A stretch of DNA of 64,000 bases from an uncultured Pelagibacteraceae bacterium (lineage in GTDB: Bacteria > Pseudomonadota > Alphaproteobacteria > Pelagibacterales > Pelagibacteraceae): assembly GCA_902594705.1 (NCBI GenBank), contig CACJNI010000001.1, positions 1 through 64,000 of the forward strand. The letters run 5' to 3'. The first letter of the stretch is position 1; the number at the start of each line of letters is the position of its first letter. The notes beneath the pieces are model-generated. The model worked only from the letters and a program-made list of their open reading frames with translations, searched no databases and was not told the origin of the DNA. Position numbers and translations under genes: made by a program. This document shows, in pieces, positions 34,738 through 44,328 of this stretch.

Positions 34738-37392
34738 CGATTTTAGTTTTTCTAAAGCTTCATCGATTTTATTAGAGTCTTGGCCTCCAGCCTGTGCAAA
34801 GTCTTTACGACCTCCACCGCCCTTTCCGCCAATAATTTCAGATCCTAGTTTTGCAAATTTAACTGCATCGTATTTATTTGTTAAATTTTCTGTTACACCT
34901 ACAGCAAGACCAACTTTCTCATCCTTATCTGCAAATACTACTACTATTCCCTCACCTAATTCTTTTTTACCTGCATCAACAAGTTTTCTTAAGTCTTTTG
35001 GTGATAAATCTTGAACTTTTTGCAATCTAATTTTTGTACCATTAATACTTTCATCTTTAATTATATTTTTTGCTTTATCACCTAAAACTGATTGAACATT
35101 TAACTGTTCTAGTTGTTTATTAAGATCTTTAATTAATCCTTTAGTATCTTTATTTTCTAGATTTGGTTTTCCACCTAATTTAATAATTTGAGCAGACACC
35201 TCTTTAATACTATCTTCATCCTTTTGTGCAGAAAGGTTTGACATTTTTTCCTTATTTTTTAAATATATTTCGAGTTGTTTGTCCCTTAAAGCTTCAACCC
35301 TTCTAACTCCGGCAGCTATTGAGGATTGGCTAACAGTTTTAAATTTTCCAATATCTCCAGTATTTTTTACATGAGTTCCACCACATAATTCTGTTGAAAA
35401 ATATGAGTTATTCTCTGCTCCCATAGAAACTACTCTCACTTCTTCCCCATATTTTTCACCAAAAAAAGCTAAAGCACCTTTTTCAATGGCAGCTTTTGGT
35501 GTCATAATTCTTGTAGTTACATCAGTTTTGTTTTGTACGTATTCATTAACTAATTTATCGATAATTGTTAATTCGTCCTCTGTAATTGGTTTCATATGAC
35601 TAAAATCAAATCTTAGTCTATCAGGCGCAACTAAAGATCCTTTTTGCATAACGTGTTTTCCCAATGTTCTTCTCAAAGACTCATGTAATAAATGAGTTGC
35701 AGAATGATACGCCTTAAGATTGTTACGTCTTTCAATATCTATTTTCATTTCTACAACGTCTTTAATCTTAATCTCACCAGATTTTAGAATTCCATGATGT
35801 ATAAACAGATCTCCAAGTTTTTTTTGAGTATCTGTTACCTCAAAGACTGAATTACCAGATACTATTGTTCCTTGATCTCCAACTTGTCCACCAGACTCTC
35901 CATAAAAAGGGGTTTGATTAGTAATAATTATCCCTTCCTCACCATTTGAAATATTTTGTGCTTCTTTGTTATTTTTAATTAATGATAACACCACTCCTTC
36001 TGATTGGTTAAACTCATAACCAAGAAACTCTGTAGGTCCTATTTTATCTTTTATACCAAACCAGATTTCTTCTTCAGAGGCGTCTCCGGAACCTTTCCAG
36101 TTTTGTTTCGCAAGCTCTTTGCTCTTTTTCATTAATTCATCAAATTTATTTTGATCAACGGTCAAAGATTTATTTTTTAAAATATCTTCTGTTAAGTCTA
36201 ACGGGAAACCATAAGTATCATATAATTTAAACGCTACTTCACCTGGTAAAACTTTTTTTATTTTCGAAATTTCATCATTCAAAATTTTAATTCCTCTATC
36301 AAGTAATACTAAAAATTTTTCTTCTTCCATTTTTAATGTTTCTTTGATCAAAGTCTCTGATCTTTCTAATTCAGGATAATTTCCTTTCATTTCGTCTTTC
36401 AATGTATCAAAGATTTTATTAAAGACTGGTTCTTTAGAACCTAGCAAATGAGAATGTCTCATTCCTCTTCTCATTATTCTTCTAAGAACATAACCTCTGC
36501 CTTCATTTGAAGGTAATACTCCTTCTGCAAGAAGAAATGAGCTAGCTCTTAAGTGATCTGCAATTACTCTAAAACTTGATAAAATATTTTCATCTTGTTT
36601 TACTTTTGTAAATTCAGAAATCGAGCTAATTAATTTTTTAAAATGATCTGTTTCGTAATTATCATGTGTGCCCTGAAGTAATGCTGCAATTCTTTCTAAA
36701 CCCATTCCAGTATCTACAGAAGGTTTTGGAAGATTAATTCTTTTATCTTTTGAAACTTGCTCAAATTGCATGAAGACTAAATTCCATATCTCAATATATC
36801 TATCGCCATCCTCATCTTTGGTTCCAGGTAAACCACCTTTTAAATGATCTCCATGATCATAAAAAATCTCTGAACAAGGTCCACAAGGGCCCGTTTCGCC
36901 CATTGACCAAAAATTATCATAAGTTGCTATCCTAATAATTCTATCGTCGCTAAAACCCGCTATTTTCTTCCAAAAATTGAAGGCTTCATCGTCTTCATGA
37001 AATACTGTTACATATAATCTATCTTTATTTAATCCAAAATCTTTAGTAATTAAATTCCAAGCAAGTTCAATTCCCCTTTCCTTGAAATAATCTCCAAAAG
37101 AGAAATTTCCTAGCATTTCAAAAAACGTGTGATGTCTTGGAGTGTAACCAACATTTTCTAGATCGTTGTGTTTACCTCCTGCTCTTACACATTTTTGAGA
37201 GGTAGTAGCTCTTTGGTAATCCCTTTTTTCTAATCCAGTAAAAACATTTTTAAACTGGACCATTCCTGAATTTGCAAACATTAATGTTGGATCATTATTT
37301 GGAACCAAATTGCTAGACTCAACTATCTTGTGATCATTTTTTTCAAAATAATCTAAAAAAGTTGATCTGATCTCGTTTAATGTTTTTGCCAT
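34729..37392 (-). CDS. alaS: Alanyl-tRNA synthetase
   Basis: Charges tRNA-Ala. The 887-aa protein has the class II catalytic N-terminus ([38 protein letters not shown]), the editing domain with [11 protein letters not shown] and the CGGTHV zinc site, and the C-terminal DHHA1-like glycine-rich tail ([16 protein letters not shown]). Length and domain order are normal. It lies downstream of recA, separated by a strong terminator. Confidence 0.98.
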   Translation of the reverse strand: MAKTLNEIRSTFLDYFEKNDHKIVESSNLVPNNDPTLMFANSGMVQFKNVFTGLEKRDYQRATTSQKCVRAGGKHNDLENVGYTPRHHTFFEMLGNFSFGDYFKERGIELAWNLITKDFGLNKDRLYVTVFHEDDEAFNFWKKIAGFSDDRIIRIATYDNFWSMGETGPCGPCSEIFYDHGDHLKGGLPGTKDEDGDRYIEIWNLVFMQFEQVSKDKRINLPKPSVDTGMGLERIAALLQGTHDNYETDHFKKLISSISEFTKVKQDENILSSFRVIADHLRASSFLLAEGVLPSNEGRGYVLRRIMRRGMRHSHLLGSKEPVFNKIFDTLKDEMKGNYPELERSETLIKETLKMEEEKFLVLLDRGIKILNDEISKIKKVLPGEVAFKLYDTYGFPLDLTEDILKNKSLTVDQNKFDELMKKSKELAKQNWKGSGDASEEEIWFGIKDKIGPTEFLGYEFNQSEGVVLSLIKNNKEAQNISNGEEGIIITNQTPFYGESGGQVGDQGTIVSGNSVFEVTDTQKKLGDLFIHHGILKSGEIKIKDVVEMKIDIERRNNLKAYHSATHLLHESLRRTLGKHVMQKGSLVAPDRLRFDFSHMKPITEDELTIIDKLVNEYVQNKTDVTTRIMTPKAAIEKGALAFFGEKYGEEVRVVSMGAENNSYFSTELCGGTHVKNTGDIGKFKTVSQSSIAAGVRRVEALRDKQLEIYLKNKEKMSNLSAQKDEDSIKEVSAQIIKLGGKPNLENKDTKGLIKDLNKQLEQLNVQSVLGDKAKNIIKDESINGTKIRLQKVQDLSPKDLRKLVDAGKKELGEGIVVVFADKDEKVGLAVGVTENLTNKYDAVKFAKLGSEIIGGKGGGGRKDFAQAGGQDSNKIDEALEKLKSLI

Positions 37393-37442
37393 ATTTTGTT
37401 AAAATACAGCTTTTTCTATTGATGTCTACACCTCTGAAGGGA

Positions 37443-37477
37443 AAAAAGGCGCCCTTTCGAGCGCCTTTTTAATAACT
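37443..37477 (-). terminator. Terminator after recA
   Basis: Arms aaaaaggcgc and gcgccttttt form a perfect 10-bp stem around an 8-base loop. The sequence has T runs on either strand, so it could work both ways, but it sits just beyond the recA stop on the minus strand and separates recA from alaS. Confidence 0.85.
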
Positions 37478-37489
37478 AAAAGTTATCTG

Positions 37490-38614
37490 CTAATTTTTTT
37501 TAGTAGGAATTTCTTCTTCTTTTTTTTGAGCCTCTACTTTTTCCTCGCTTAATGGATTTCCCTCAATTTTCTTTGAGATCACACCAGCCTTTTCTCTGAT
37601 TGCCATTTCAATTTCAGCGGCGGCTTTAGGATTTTGTTCAAGGTAAAGTTTCGCATTTTCTCTACCTTGACCAATTTTTTCACCTTTATAAGCGTACCAA
37701 GCTCCAGATTTCTCAACGATATCTGCTTTGGCACCTAGGTCTATTAGTTCCCCTACTTTACTAATTCCTTTTCCATACATTAAGTCAAACTCAACAACTT
37801 TAAATGGTGGAGCAACTTTATTTTTCACAACTTTAACTCTTGTTGTGTTACCAACGATATTATCTTTATCTTTGATTGCTCCAATTCTTCTAATGTCCAT
37901 TCTAACTGATGAGTAGAATTTTAAAGAATTTCCGCCTGATGTTGTTTCTGGGCTTCCAAACATAACACCAATTTTCATTCTAATTTGGTTAATGAAAATA
38001 ACCATTGTATTAGTTCGTGAAATTGAGCCTGTTAATTTCCTCAATGCTTGAGACATCAATCTAGCTTGCAAACCAACATGAGTATCACCCATATCGCCTT
38101 CAATTTCAGCTCTTGGCGTTAATGCAGCTACAGAGTCCACAACAAGAACTGACATTGAGCCAGATTTAATTAATGTATCAGTAATTTCTAAAGCTTGTTC
38201 ACCTGTGTCTGGTTGAGAAATTAGTAACTCTTCAGTATTTACACCTAATTTCTTTGCATACACTGGGTCTAAAGCATGTTCTGCATCAACAAAACCACAA
38301 ATTCCACCTGCCTTCTGTGCTTCTGCAACTACTTGTAATGCTAAAGTAGTTTTTCCTGAAGACTCTGGTCCGTAAATTTCAATAATTCTTCCTTTTGGTA
38401 ATCCACCAATTCCTAAAGCAAGATCTAAGCTTAAAGATCCAGTTGAGATAGACTCAACATCCATAGCTTTTTGTTCACCAAGCTTCATTACTGAACCTTT
38501 TCCGAAGCTATCTGTAATTTGGCTGATTGCTGCGTCTAATGCTTTATTTTTCTCTTTGTTTTCCAATTCTTTATCTTTTGCGGTTTTCACCACTTTTAGG
38601 TTATTTTTAGTCAT
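37490..38614 (-). CDS. recA: Recombinase A
   Basis: The strand-exchange ATPase that also triggers LexA and UmuD self-cleavage. The 374-aa protein has the Walker [12 protein letters not shown], the VDAEHALDP loop, [15 protein letters not shown]-binding region and a charged C-terminus. A near-match to an alphaproteobacterial SOS box (GAAC-N7-GTAC on the coding strand) lies about 55 bases upstream, so damage induction is likely. umuDC sits 3 kb away with a perfect box. Confidence 0.98.
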   Translation of the reverse strand: MTKNNLKVVKTAKDKELENKEKNKALDAAISQITDSFGKGSVMKLGEQKAMDVESISTGSLSLDLALGIGGLPKGRIIEIYGPESSGKTTLALQVVAEAQKAGGICGFVDAEHALDPVYAKKLGVNTEELLISQPDTGEQALEITDTLIKSGSMSVLVVDSVAALTPRAEIEGDMGDTHVGLQARLMSQALRKLTGSISRTNTMVIFINQIRMKIGVMFGSPETTSGGNSLKFYSSVRMDIRRIGAIKDKDNIVGNTTRVKVVKNKVAPPFKVVEFDLMYGKGISKVGELIDLGAKADIVEKSGAWYAYKGEKIGQGRENAKLYLEQNPKAAAEIEMAIREKAGVISKKIEGNPLSEEKVEAQKKEEEIPTKKN

Positions 38615-38664
38615 TTTTTGCCTCTTTTTTTGCTTTTTTTAACACTCGAATCATGGACTTAAAT

Positions 38665-38679
38665 GTACACATTTTGTTC
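38665..38679 (-). promoter_or_regulatory. Candidate LexA (SOS) box upstream of recA
   Basis: Read on the coding strand: GAACAAAATGTGTAC, that is GAAC-N7-GTAC, one base from the alphaproteobacterial direct-repeat box GTTC-N7-GTTC (complement GAAC-N7-GAAC). It shares GAACAAAA with the perfect box before umuD. The location 51-65 bases before the ATG suits promoter overlap. Confidence 0.55.
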
Positions 38680-38721
38680 TCATTGGCAATATATTTCTCA
38701 AAATAGCTTAAAATCGTTAAA

Positions 38722-40014
38722 TTACTTAAGTTTTAGGTATTCACTATTCAATAAACCAATAGCTTTTAGAACATTATATTGGGCGATAAGATTATTTCTC
38801 TCAGATTCTGCCAGAGAAATTTTTGCAGCCAATAACAAAGAGTTTGATTGAATAACATCTAGCGTTGTTCTTGAACCTCTTTCATACTCTGCAGCTATTC
38901 CTTCGTTAGCAATTTTTGCTGCTCTAACTTGAGATCTTACCGAATTTAAAAAACTTTTAGATGCTTCAAGATTTGACCAAGCACTTCCAACATTCTTTTC
39001 AGTAGTTTTTACAGCATCCTCAAATAACAAAATTTTTCTAGTTTTAAGATTTGTATTCTTGTTTATTTTTGCACGTTTACTTCCACCTGAATAAAATGGC
39101 CAGCTAATTGTTGCTTTAAGTGTATCCTTTTCTCTTTGGTCATAAGTTGAACTAAAATCCTCAGCATATGATCTTTCTAAAGATAAAGATGCACTAGGTT
39201 TTAAGTCACTTTCAGCAATTGCAATATCCATTTCAGACTGATTTAATTCTATTTTAGCGATCATTATATCTGGGTTGTTCTCTCTTGCTAAATTGATTGC
39301 TGTACTAAGTTCACTTGGAACTCCTACAATTGCTCTGTTTGTCTTTTTTAATTCATTTGTATTTAAGAGTTTTCCAATAATATTTTCGTAATTTAATTTG
39401 TTAATCATTAATTCACTTCTTGCCTGAGTTAGTTGGGCACTTGCTCCAGCAAGAGAAGATTCAGTTTGTGATAAATCTGCAGTTTTTATTTGTCCTCTAT
39501 CTAATCTAACTTTATCATTTTCAAGTTGTTTAATAAGTAAGTTTAAATTTTGTCTATTAATCGCAACTTTTTCTCTCGATAAAATTACAGATGTAAAGGC
39601 TTCTATGGCACTGTAAAGAACATCTTGTTCTTTTTTAAATAATCTTGCTTTTGAAAGTTCTAAACCTATTAAATTTTTTTCATAATTAAGGTCTCTTCCA
39701 AAATCCAATAAGGTTTGCTCTAATTTTATGGATGTTGTGAATGGATCCGAATCACTAATAGTTGCATCACCACCACTCTGATTTGTCAGTTTATTTGTTT
39801 CCTCAAGGCTCTTTGACCCACTTAAACTCAAGGAAGGCATATAATCGGCTTTTGAAATATTCAGATCTTCTTCTGAGGCTTTTATATTTTCTCTCTCAGC
39901 ATTTAATTGTTTATTGTTATTGTAAGTTTCATTTAATGCTTCATATAATGTGACAGCAAGCGATTGAGCTGTTAAGCAAAAAAAACTAAAAATTATTATT
40001 AATATTTTTTTCAT
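38722..40014 (-). CDS. tolC: TolC family outer-membrane efflux protein
   Basis: A 430-aa protein with a signal peptide (cleavage after SLA) and the two tandem OEP repeats of TolC: each has a coiled-coil hairpin, as in LLIKQLENDKVRLDRGQIKTADLSQTE and the matching EYERGSRTTLDVIQSNSLLLAAKI. These form the periplasmic tunnel of tripartite export systems. No inner-membrane partner is adjacent. It overlaps the kinase gene by one base. Confidence 0.92.
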   Translation of the reverse strand: MKKILIIIFSFFCLTAQSLAVTLYEALNETYNNNKQLNAERENIKASEEDLNISKADYMPSLSLSGSKSLEETNKLTNQSGGDATISDSDPFTTSIKLEQTLLDFGRDLNYEKNLIGLELSKARLFKKEQDVLYSAIEAFTSVILSREKVAINRQNLNLLIKQLENDKVRLDRGQIKTADLSQTESSLAGASAQLTQARSELMINKLNYENIIGKLLNTNELKKTNRAIVGVPSELSTAINLARENNPDIMIAKIELNQSEMDIAIAESDLKPSASLSLERSYAEDFSSTYDQREKDTLKATISWPFYSGGSKRAKINKNTNLKTRKILLFEDAVKTTEKNVGSAWSNLEASKSFLNSVRSQVRAAKIANEGIAAEYERGSRTTLDVIQSNSLLLAAKISLAESERNNLIAQYNVLKAIGLLNSEYLKLK

Positions 40015-40940
40015 TAGTTGTACTTTACAGAATTAATTTGATGATTAGAATTTAATTTAATAATTATAGATGCGTATTTTGGCGCATATTTAAACATATT
40101 CTGCGTAATTCTCTGGTAAGTTTGCATAAATTTTAAAACTTCCTTTTTTGTCATAATTTTTTGTTTTGTTTTTTTATTCTTATTTTTTAATTTAAGTTTT
40201 TTTTCCTGAATAACTCTCCACTTTTGTAATAAACTAAAATTTTTTGCCCTTAAAAATAATAAACAATCGAGCTTACTATAAAGTTTCTTGTATCCTTTTT
40301 TTAGCTGGTCATTAACATGTTTTCTCCAGATTAATTTATTATCATCATTTTTTTCCATCATATTTACACTTTTTTTTAATGTTTTTAAGCTTTCAGGTCT
40401 TGCTCCAACACACCAACCTTCAAAAATAATTACATCTGGTCTGCTATTTACTTTGTACCAATTTTTTTTTGTAAATCTGTCATCAATTGCCTTGTCGAAC
40501 TTGGGTAATATAATTGATTTAAATTTTCTAGAGTTTGCTTTTTTAATAAACCTAGACATATAACTTATGTCATGGGTCCCGGGTACACCTCTTGTTAATA
40601 GCAATGGATGAATTTTCTTGGATAATTTTATTCTGTCTTTCTTGGTTTTGTAAATATCATCAATTGATATTTTGAAAACGTTTAACTTAAAGTATTTTTT
40701 TAAAATTATCATTAAGATAGAGCTTATAGTAGTTTTTCCAGTGCCCTGCCCTCCTGTTAAACCAACAATATAAGGTTTCTTAAAATTTGTTTTTTTTGCA
40801 ATCCAGAAACTCATTGGGACAAGATAATCTTTTAACATCTTGTCTTTATTTTTAAATTTATCTGAAGATGTTTCTTGTGTTTTTATAAACTTATAACAAT
40901 CTTTTTTTACTTTATTTAAACAATCCTCAACTGAAATCAT
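40014..40940 (-). CDS. P-loop kinase, D-glycerate 3-kinase-like
   Basis: A 308-aa small-molecule kinase. The P-loop is VGLTGGQGTGKTTIS, followed by ISIDDIYKTKKDR and, after the RGVPGTHD block, the VIIFEGWCVGARPE segment: this set is typical of plant D-glycerate 3-kinase and its yeast relatives (the GLYK family). If correct, it phosphorylates glycerate to 3-phosphoglycerate. The C-terminal third is very Lys-rich. It is cotranscribed with the TolC-like gene, with no evident link. Confidence 0.8.
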   Translation of the reverse strand: MISVEDCLNKVKKDCYKFIKTQETSSDKFKNKDKMLKDYLVPMSFWIAKKTNFKKPYIVGLTGGQGTGKTTISSILMIILKKYFKLNVFKISIDDIYKTKKDRIKLSKKIHPLLLTRGVPGTHDISYMSRFIKKANSRKFKSIILPKFDKAIDDRFTKKNWYKVNSRPDVIIFEGWCVGARPESLKTLKKSVNMMEKNDDNKLIWRKHVNDQLKKGYKKLYSKLDCLLFLRAKNFSLLQKWRVIQEKKLKLKNKNKKTKQKIMTKKEVLKFMQTYQRITQNMFKYAPKYASIIIKLNSNHQINSVKYN

Positions 40941-40946
40941 TTAATT

Positions 40947-41312
40947 TTATTTTTGGTCAAGTGGATGGTTTAAACCATCAAAGAAAACAACATCTTTTAA
41001 ATCGTCGACTTTAACTTCATCTACACAACCTAAATTAAATCCGGTCATGGTGGGTGCACTTCTTGGGTTATGATGTGTGTAAATTCCACATTCAATACAA
41101 AAGTAATGATTAGCAACTTTTGTATGGTACTGATAAAGTTTTAATTTATCTTCTCCCTTAGTAACTTTAAAATCTTCATTTTTAACCATTCCCATTGTTG
41201 CATTTTTTCTTTTACATATAGAGCAGTTACATCTTACAATTTTTGGTAATTCATTAATTGGAACATTAATTTCTGCTTCTACACATCCACAATGACATGT
41301 TAGTTTCGGCAT
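40947..41312 (-). CDS. GFA domain protein (zinc-binding)
   Basis: A 121-aa protein of the glutathione-dependent formaldehyde-activating (GFA/CENP-V) family. The zinc cysteine sets are visible: CHCGCVEAE, CNCSICKRK and CIECGIYTHH. The name comes from one enzyme said to speed formaldehyde-glutathione adduct formation; most members have unknown roles. It follows the cupin gene by 3 bases, in the same direction. Confidence 0.9.
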   Translation of the reverse strand: MPKLTCHCGCVEAEINVPINELPKIVRCNCSICKRKNATMGMVKNEDFKVTKGEDKLKLYQYHTKVANHYFCIECGIYTHHNPRSAPTMTGFNLGCVDEVKVDDLKDVVFFDGLNHPLDQK

Positions 41313-41315
41313 TAA

Positions 41316-41666
41316 TTATTCTCCCCATTTTCCATGAAACTCATAAACAACTGCTGGCTTATCACCAACTACCCAGCCGTCATGACCTGGGTCAATTGAA
41401 TATGCATCGCCTGCTTTATATGTTAATTCTGTTCCATCATCATGTTTGGCACAAACTGCTCCTGAAACTATTACACCAAGATGTTTTGCTTTACAGCTAT
41501 CAGTGCCCACAGTTGGTTTAATATCTTGTGACCATTTCCATCCTGGCTGCAAAACTAATCTCATTACTCTTTGATCTCCCACTTTTACGATATCCATTTT
41601 AGCATTGTTGAAACTGGTATTGCTTTCATCTGGATTATCAAAACTTTTAACTTCAATTGAACTCAT
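41316..41666 (-). CDS. Cupin-fold protein
   Basis: A 116-aa protein with a single cupin barrel, suggested by the glycine-rich strands LQPGWKWSQDI, HLGVIVSGAVCAKHDDG, LTYKAGDAYSIDPGHDGWVVGD and VYEFHG. Histidines and acidic residues are placed as in metal-binding cupins, but the canonical motif G(X)5HXH is degenerate. The role is unknown. It is divergent from umuD and probably shares a transcript with the GFA gene. Confidence 0.75.
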   Translation of the reverse strand: MSSIEVKSFDNPDESNTSFNNAKMDIVKVGDQRVMRLVLQPGWKWSQDIKPTVGTDSCKAKHLGVIVSGAVCAKHDDGTELTYKAGDAYSIDPGHDGWVVGDKPAVVYEFHGKWGE

Positions 41667-41718
41667 ACCCTTCTCCTTTTATAATTAAATTTAGATCATA
41701 GACTACTAATGGTTTAAG

Positions 41719-41727
41719 TTATCCACA
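41719..41727 (+). promoter_or_regulatory. Perfect DnaA box in the cupin-umuD gap
   Basis: TTATCCACA matches the consensus DnaA box exactly. One box alone can arise by chance or serve as a regulatory site for DnaA; no cluster of boxes was seen, so an origin is not claimed. Confidence 0.4.
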
Positions 41728-41750
41728 ATAGCACAAAATATGGTTTTGGA

Positions 41751-41783
41751 TGTTCACGTTTTGATTCACTTTTGATTCACTTA
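41751..41783. repeat. Three tandem 11-bp repeats upstream of umuD
   Basis: The units are tgttcacgttt, tgattcacttt and tgattcactta; the last two differ by one base. The 11-bp period keeps them on one face of the helix, as in cooperative protein sites. They lie about 70-105 bases before the umuD ATG in a divergent promoter region, near a perfect DnaA box. The first unit contains GTTC, the half-site of a LexA box. Confidence 0.6.
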
Positions 41784-41836
41784 CAGACTCAAAATACAAC
41801 CTAATTGACACTATTGTATAACTCATGTACTAATAA

Positions 41837-41851
41837 GAACAAAACAAGAAC
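41837..41851 (+). promoter_or_regulatory. LexA (SOS) box before umuDC
   Basis: GAACAAAACAAGAAC is a perfect GAAC-N7-GAAC, the complement of the alphaproteobacterial LexA box GTTC-N7-GTTC. It ends four bases before the umuD ATG, so LexA bound there would block transcription entry or elongation directly at the gene. The same GAACAAAA core recurs before recA. Confidence 0.8.
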
Positions 41852-41855
41852 ACTT

Positions 41856-42251
41856 ATGAAGCTAACAATACCTTATTATTTACACAAAGCAGGAGCTGGT
41901 TTTCCTTCCCCTGCAACTGACTACATAGAAGAAGATATAGATTTAAACGTACATCTAATCAAAAATGTTCCAGCAACTTTCATCATAAGAGTTCAAGGAA
42001 AATCAATGGTAGATGTTGGAATAAATGATGGTGATTTATTAGTTGTAGACAAAAGCTTAACTCCAAAAAATTTTTCAACTGTCATAGCAAATGTTCACGA
42101 TGAACTCGTTGTTAAAACTTTGGTTAAGGAAAAAGATAAACAATTTTTAACATCGGGCTCTAAAGAATTTTCTGATCAAATTTTAATAAATGAAGAACAA
42201 GATATTTTTATTTGGGGAGTAGTTACCTATGTCATACATTCAGTACACTAA
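41856..42251 (+). CDS. umuD: UmuD-type Pol V accessory protein (S24 protease fold)
   Basis: With UmuC forms DNA polymerase V after RecA-stimulated self-cleavage. From the chosen ATG the 131-aa protein has the cleavage site AG followed by FPSPATDYIE (A14-G15), catalytic serine in QGKSMVD (S50) and lysine in VVKTL (K87); the 36-residue spacing from cleavage site to serine equals that of E. coli UmuD. A TTG 17 codons upstream would put the LexA box inside the gene and is unlikely. It overlaps umuC by 23 bases. Confidence 0.92.
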   Translation: MKLTIPYYLHKAGAGFPSPATDYIEEDIDLNVHLIKNVPATFIIRVQGKSMVDVGINDGDLLVVDKSLTPKNFSTVIANVHDELVVKTLVKEKDKQFLTSGSKEFSDQILINEEQDIFIWGVVTYVIHSVH

Positions 42252-43506
42252 AAAATTAGCACTAGTTGACTGTAATTCTTTCTATGTCTCTTGCGAAAGA
42301 TTATTTAATCCAAAAATAAGAAAAAAACCTGTTGTAGTTTTATCTAATAATGATGGCTGTATAGTTTCAAGATCTACTGAAGCAAAAGCTTTGGGAATTA
42401 AAATGGGTGAGCCCTACTTTAAAGCAAAGGATATTATTATCAAAAATGATGTACAAGTATTCTCATCAAATTATTCTTTGTATGGAGATTTATCTAGAAG
42501 AGTAATGAGAACTTTAAAAAGATTTAACTCTGATATTGAAGTTTATTCAATTGATGAAGCATTTATGGATTTATCAAATTTTTCTGACAATGAAGTAGAG
42601 CAAGTTGGAAGAGAAATTAGAGAAACAGTTTTAAAGTGGACTGGTATTCCAACAAGTATAGGAATAGCTAAAACTAAAACTTTAAGCAAAGTTGCAAATC
42701 ATATAGCTAAGAAAAAACAATCAGGTGTTACAAGTCTAATTGGAATAGAAAACCTTGATCCTATTCTTGAAAAAATTGATATCAACGATGTTTGGGGTGT
42801 TGGAAGACAGATGACAAAGTTTTATCAAAAAAATGGAATTTATAATGCTAAACAATTAAAAAATAAATCAAACACCTGGATTAAAAAATCCTCAAATGTT
42901 CTAAGTTCAAGAACAGCAATGGAACTTAGAGGTGTGCCTTGTATTGATTTAGAAAAAACTTCATCAAAAAGAAAAAGCTGTGTAGTATCAAGGTCATTTG
43001 GAAAAAGAATAGAAAAATTCCAAGAACTTGAAGAAGCTGTTGCTAGTTATTGTTTAAATGCATCAGAAAAGATAAGATCTGAAAACCTTGTTGCAAAAGC
43101 AGTTATGGTATTTGTTAGAACCAGTCCTTTTCAAAAACAATTTGGTTTTTATTCAAACTCCAGAACTGTTGATTTTCCTATAGCAACTAACAATAGTATA
43201 GAGATCGTAAAAAACGCTTTATCTGTCTTAAAAGTAATCTTTAGAAAAGGACATCGTTATCAAAAAGCAGGAGTGATGCTAACTGGATTAACAGATGCTG
43301 AAAATAATGAAAACTTATTTTCATCTGCAAAAGATGAGAGAATTAATAGATTAATGAGATCAATTGATAACACAAACTATAGGTATGGAAGATCCACACT
43401 AAGTCTTGCAAGTGCCGGGGTTAGAAAGTCCTGGAGCATGAAAAGGGATTATAACTCAAAGATAGATACCGCTGATTTTTATTGTTTACCAACGATTAGA
43501 GCCTAA
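42229..43506 (+). CDS. umuC: DNA polymerase V catalytic subunit
   Basis: A Y-family lesion-bypass polymerase. The 425-aa protein starts LALVDCNSFYVSCER with the first metal Asp and then has VYSIDEAFMDL with the Asp-Glu pair, GIPTSIGIAKTKTLSK and the helix-hairpin-helix VWGVGRQM. Its C-terminal DUF4113-like region is present (STLSLASAGVRKSW). Its start lies within umuD, giving coupled translation. Expression is likely SOS-induced and mutagenic. Confidence 0.95.
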   Translation: MSYIQYTKKLALVDCNSFYVSCERLFNPKIRKKPVVVLSNNDGCIVSRSTEAKALGIKMGEPYFKAKDIIIKNDVQVFSSNYSLYGDLSRRVMRTLKRFNSDIEVYSIDEAFMDLSNFSDNEVEQVGREIRETVLKWTGIPTSIGIAKTKTLSKVANHIAKKKQSGVTSLIGIENLDPILEKIDINDVWGVGRQMTKFYQKNGIYNAKQLKNKSNTWIKKSSNVLSSRTAMELRGVPCIDLEKTSSKRKSCVVSRSFGKRIEKFQELEEAVASYCLNASEKIRSENLVAKAVMVFVRTSPFQKQFGFYSNSRTVDFPIATNNSIEIVKNALSVLKVIFRKGHRYQKAGVMLTGLTDAENNENLFSSAKDERINRLMRSIDNTNYRYGRSTLSLASAGVRKSWSMKRDYNSKIDTADFYCLPTIRA

Positions 43507-43519
43507 AAGGCTAATTTTT
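43496..43519 (+). terminator. Weak hairpin at the umuC end
   Basis: ttag and cc pair with ggctaa around taaaa, with a two-base bulge, followed by TTTTT. It contains the umuC stop codon and faces the convergent island operon. Stem strength is low, so the call is tentative. Confidence 0.35.
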
Positions 43520-43837
43520 CTTAACTAGTCTAGAAATCTGGACATCTAATTTCAAGATCCACTCATCTGAGTTAAATTTAATATTTTTATTAAAATCGTC
43601 ATCATCAAAGTATTCAACAGCAGAATCTATAAGAAATTGAAGAACCTCATTAGTAAGCATTTGATCTTTTCCAAACCAAATATTTTGATTAATCCATTTA
43701 TTCATAATTGGAGTAGACATCATAATTTTAATTCTTTTTTGAACTATTCTTTTATGATTATTGTTTTCAGGGTCAAAATATTTCATATCAAAAAAACTGT
43801 AAAATTTATCAACAAATTTTAAAAAATCATCTTTCAT
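43511..43837 (-). CDS. Hypothetical 108-aa protein, last gene of island operon
   Basis: I recognise no family. The protein is acidic in its second half (SAVEYFDDDDF), with aromatic residues clustered at the N-terminus (FVDKFYSFFDMKYFD) and predicted mostly helical; no cysteines and no membrane segment. The start overlaps the upstream gene's stop by 4 bases (ATGA), so it is made from the same transcript as the methyltransferase and the ATPase. It may be a small accessory or inhibitor protein of that system; this is inference. Confidence 0.75.
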   Translation of the reverse strand: MKDDFLKFVDKFYSFFDMKYFDPENNNHKRIVQKRIKIMMSTPIMNKWINQNIWFGKDQMLTNEVLQFLIDSAVEYFDDDDFNKNIKFNSDEWILKLDVQISRLVKKN

Positions 43838-44328
43838 CTAAAAAAATTTTTGAACTTATCAACTAGAGATGATTTGTTTTTTTTTGATTTAATTTGATTA
43901 TTATCTTCAAATTTCACCTTCTTATTTGTGGAAGGGTAAAATGCTAAAGTAAAATATGAATCTTTAAAATGTTCCTTAACTAATGATTTTACATGTTCAT
44001 TATCGGGATACTTTTTTATAATTTCATACTTTTCAAAATTAAGATGATAAGATAATTCTTGATCAACTATTTTATCTTCAATTAATTTTTTTCTTATTTT
44101 ATCATCTAAATCTTTAAATTTTTTTTCATCAAAACTATAAGTAAGCTTTTCTTTTCTTTTATTAAATCTTGCCTCACCTTCATCTGTATGAATTTTAAAT
44201 GATGCATTTCTACCATCAGATTCAGCTAGAATTGTATTTTTTAGTTCTGATAATCTAGCTTTATCTTTTTTTAAACGTATATTGAGTTCAAGCGCTTCCT
44301 TAACTAATTCTTTTATATCGTCTCTCAT
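43834..44328 (-). CDS. Hypothetical 164-aa protein with coiled-coil start
   Basis: No family recognised. Residues 1-35 form a charged helix with heptad-like leucines (IKELVKEALELNIRLKKDKARLSELK would be split into two short heptads), followed by a beta-rich segment (ASFKIHTDEGEARFNK) and a Lys-rich C-terminus (SKKNKSSLVDKFKNFFR) that may contact nucleic acid. It overlaps the methyltransferase and the 108-aa gene by 4 bases each. The layout resembles small phage-type nuclease inhibitor or accessory proteins only in general outline. Confidence 0.75.
   Translation of the reverse strand: MRDDIKELVKEALELNIRLKKDKARLSELKNTILAESDGRNASFKIHTDEGEARFNKRKEKLTYSFDEKKFKDLDDKIRKKLIEDKIVDQELSYHLNFEKYEIIKKYPDNEHVKSLVKEHFKDSYFTLAFYPSTNKKVKFEDNNQIKSKKNKSSLVDKFKNFFR

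Noticed and set aside
41700..41800. Replication origin in the cupin-umuD gap
   Set aside because: Only one DnaA box is perfect, the 11-bp repeats are few, and none of the usual origin neighbours (dnaA, dnaN, hemE, parAB) are present.
41805..41855. TTG start giving a longer UmuD
   Set aside because: It would put the LexA box inside the gene and extend the N-terminus with no match to UmuD.
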